From positions 1 to 43,457 of the IMG/VR virus record IMGVR_UViG_3300029908_000004: a stretch of DNA of 43,457 bases. One strand, given 5' to 3'. Positions 43,407 to 43,457 of this stretch are shown here, piece after piece (positions within the stretch are counted from its first letter, which is position 1; every line of letters begins with the position of its first letter). The position numbers and the translations under genes are program-made. The DNA is from a virus. The notes below the pieces were generated by a model, which saw only the letters and a program-made list of their open reading frames with translations, searched no databases and had not been told where the DNA came from.

Positions 43407-43457
43407 TTACCTCTTTTGCAAGTCCTTAATCAGTGAGTTTAAGGCTTTATTCTCGAA
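43407..43457 (-). CDS. Unknown protein, C-terminal end only
   Basis: A frame open at the right edge of the window ends FENKALNSLIKDLQKR and TAA. It is helical, like a coiled-coil C-terminus. Too little remains to identify it. The next gene starts 14 nt after. Confidence 0.5.
   Translation of the reverse strand, partial: FENKALNSLIKDLQKR

Noticed and set aside
1-43457. Recoded TAG stop codons across the phage
   Set aside because: Many intact genes (clamp, polymerase C-part, cpRRD gene, others) end naturally at TAG, and no conserved protein needs TAG read-through except the local bypass case.
1-43457. CRISPR array, transposon or prophage attachment site
   Set aside because: No regular direct repeats with spacers, transposase, integrase or att-like duplication could be seen.

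Overview
The window is a 43.5-kb piece of an AT-rich tailed double-stranded DNA phage genome (Caudoviricetes-like). Nearly all genes lie on the minus strand, tightly packed, with strong AGGAG-type ribosome binding sites and stop/start overlaps. The mix of a phage replication set, an endolysin, many tRNA genes and scattered homing endonucleases supports a phage and not a bacterial chromosome. No integrase, structural or packaging genes are present. The host cannot be read from the sequence. Standard-code reading gives intact proteins and TAG is a normal stop in many genes, so there is no sign of stop-codon recoding.

Region 1 (1-23,100, read right to left) is the replication, recombination and nucleotide module: SSB, metallophosphoesterase, RecD2-like helicase, Rad52-like annealing protein, beta sliding clamp, family-4 uracil-DNA glycosylase, ATP-dependent DNA ligase, an HD-domain protein, AAA+ clamp loader, class II (B12) ribonucleotide reductase, a MazG/PRA-PH-like pyrophosphohydrolase, dNMP kinase, family A DNA polymerase and an HU-like protein. 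The polymerase is split in two between the TGRYSS motif and motif A by a cassette of about 2 kb holding two HNH endonucleases and small genes.

Region 2 (23,100-42,300) is a tRNA-rich region. At least 22 tRNA genes that fold well, nearly all with encoded CCA, alternate with short genes. It also holds several tRNA fragments and at least two interrupted tRNA-like loci. Translation- and RNA-related proteins sit among them: a nucleotidyltransferase, a GGQ release-factor-like protein, a PTH2-like peptidyl-tRNA hydrolase, an RNase H and a cyclic-phosphate-processing receiver-domain protein. A GH108 endolysin and tandem families of small zinc-ribbon proteins are there too. Region 3 (42,289-43,457) is a tandem family of small paralogs whose members start MDRxC.

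The strongest discovery candidate is the GGQ gene at 26,984-28,075. Its start is present twice, flanking an HNH/endonuclease VII-like gene. In the downstream copy the frame is broken exactly after the GGQH motif by a 23-nt insert. That insert begins with TAG, folds into a perfect 6-bp hairpin with a GGGA loop, and ends on a second His codon. This closely parallels the phage T4 gene 60 ribosomal bypass and its linked endonuclease MobA. Other unusual features are AUU start codons supported by paralogs, four tRNAs with C33 instead of U33, swapped variable-arm classes in Leu and Gln tRNAs, genes that end inside tRNAs, and a TATACTATA-like motif in front of every homing endonuclease.
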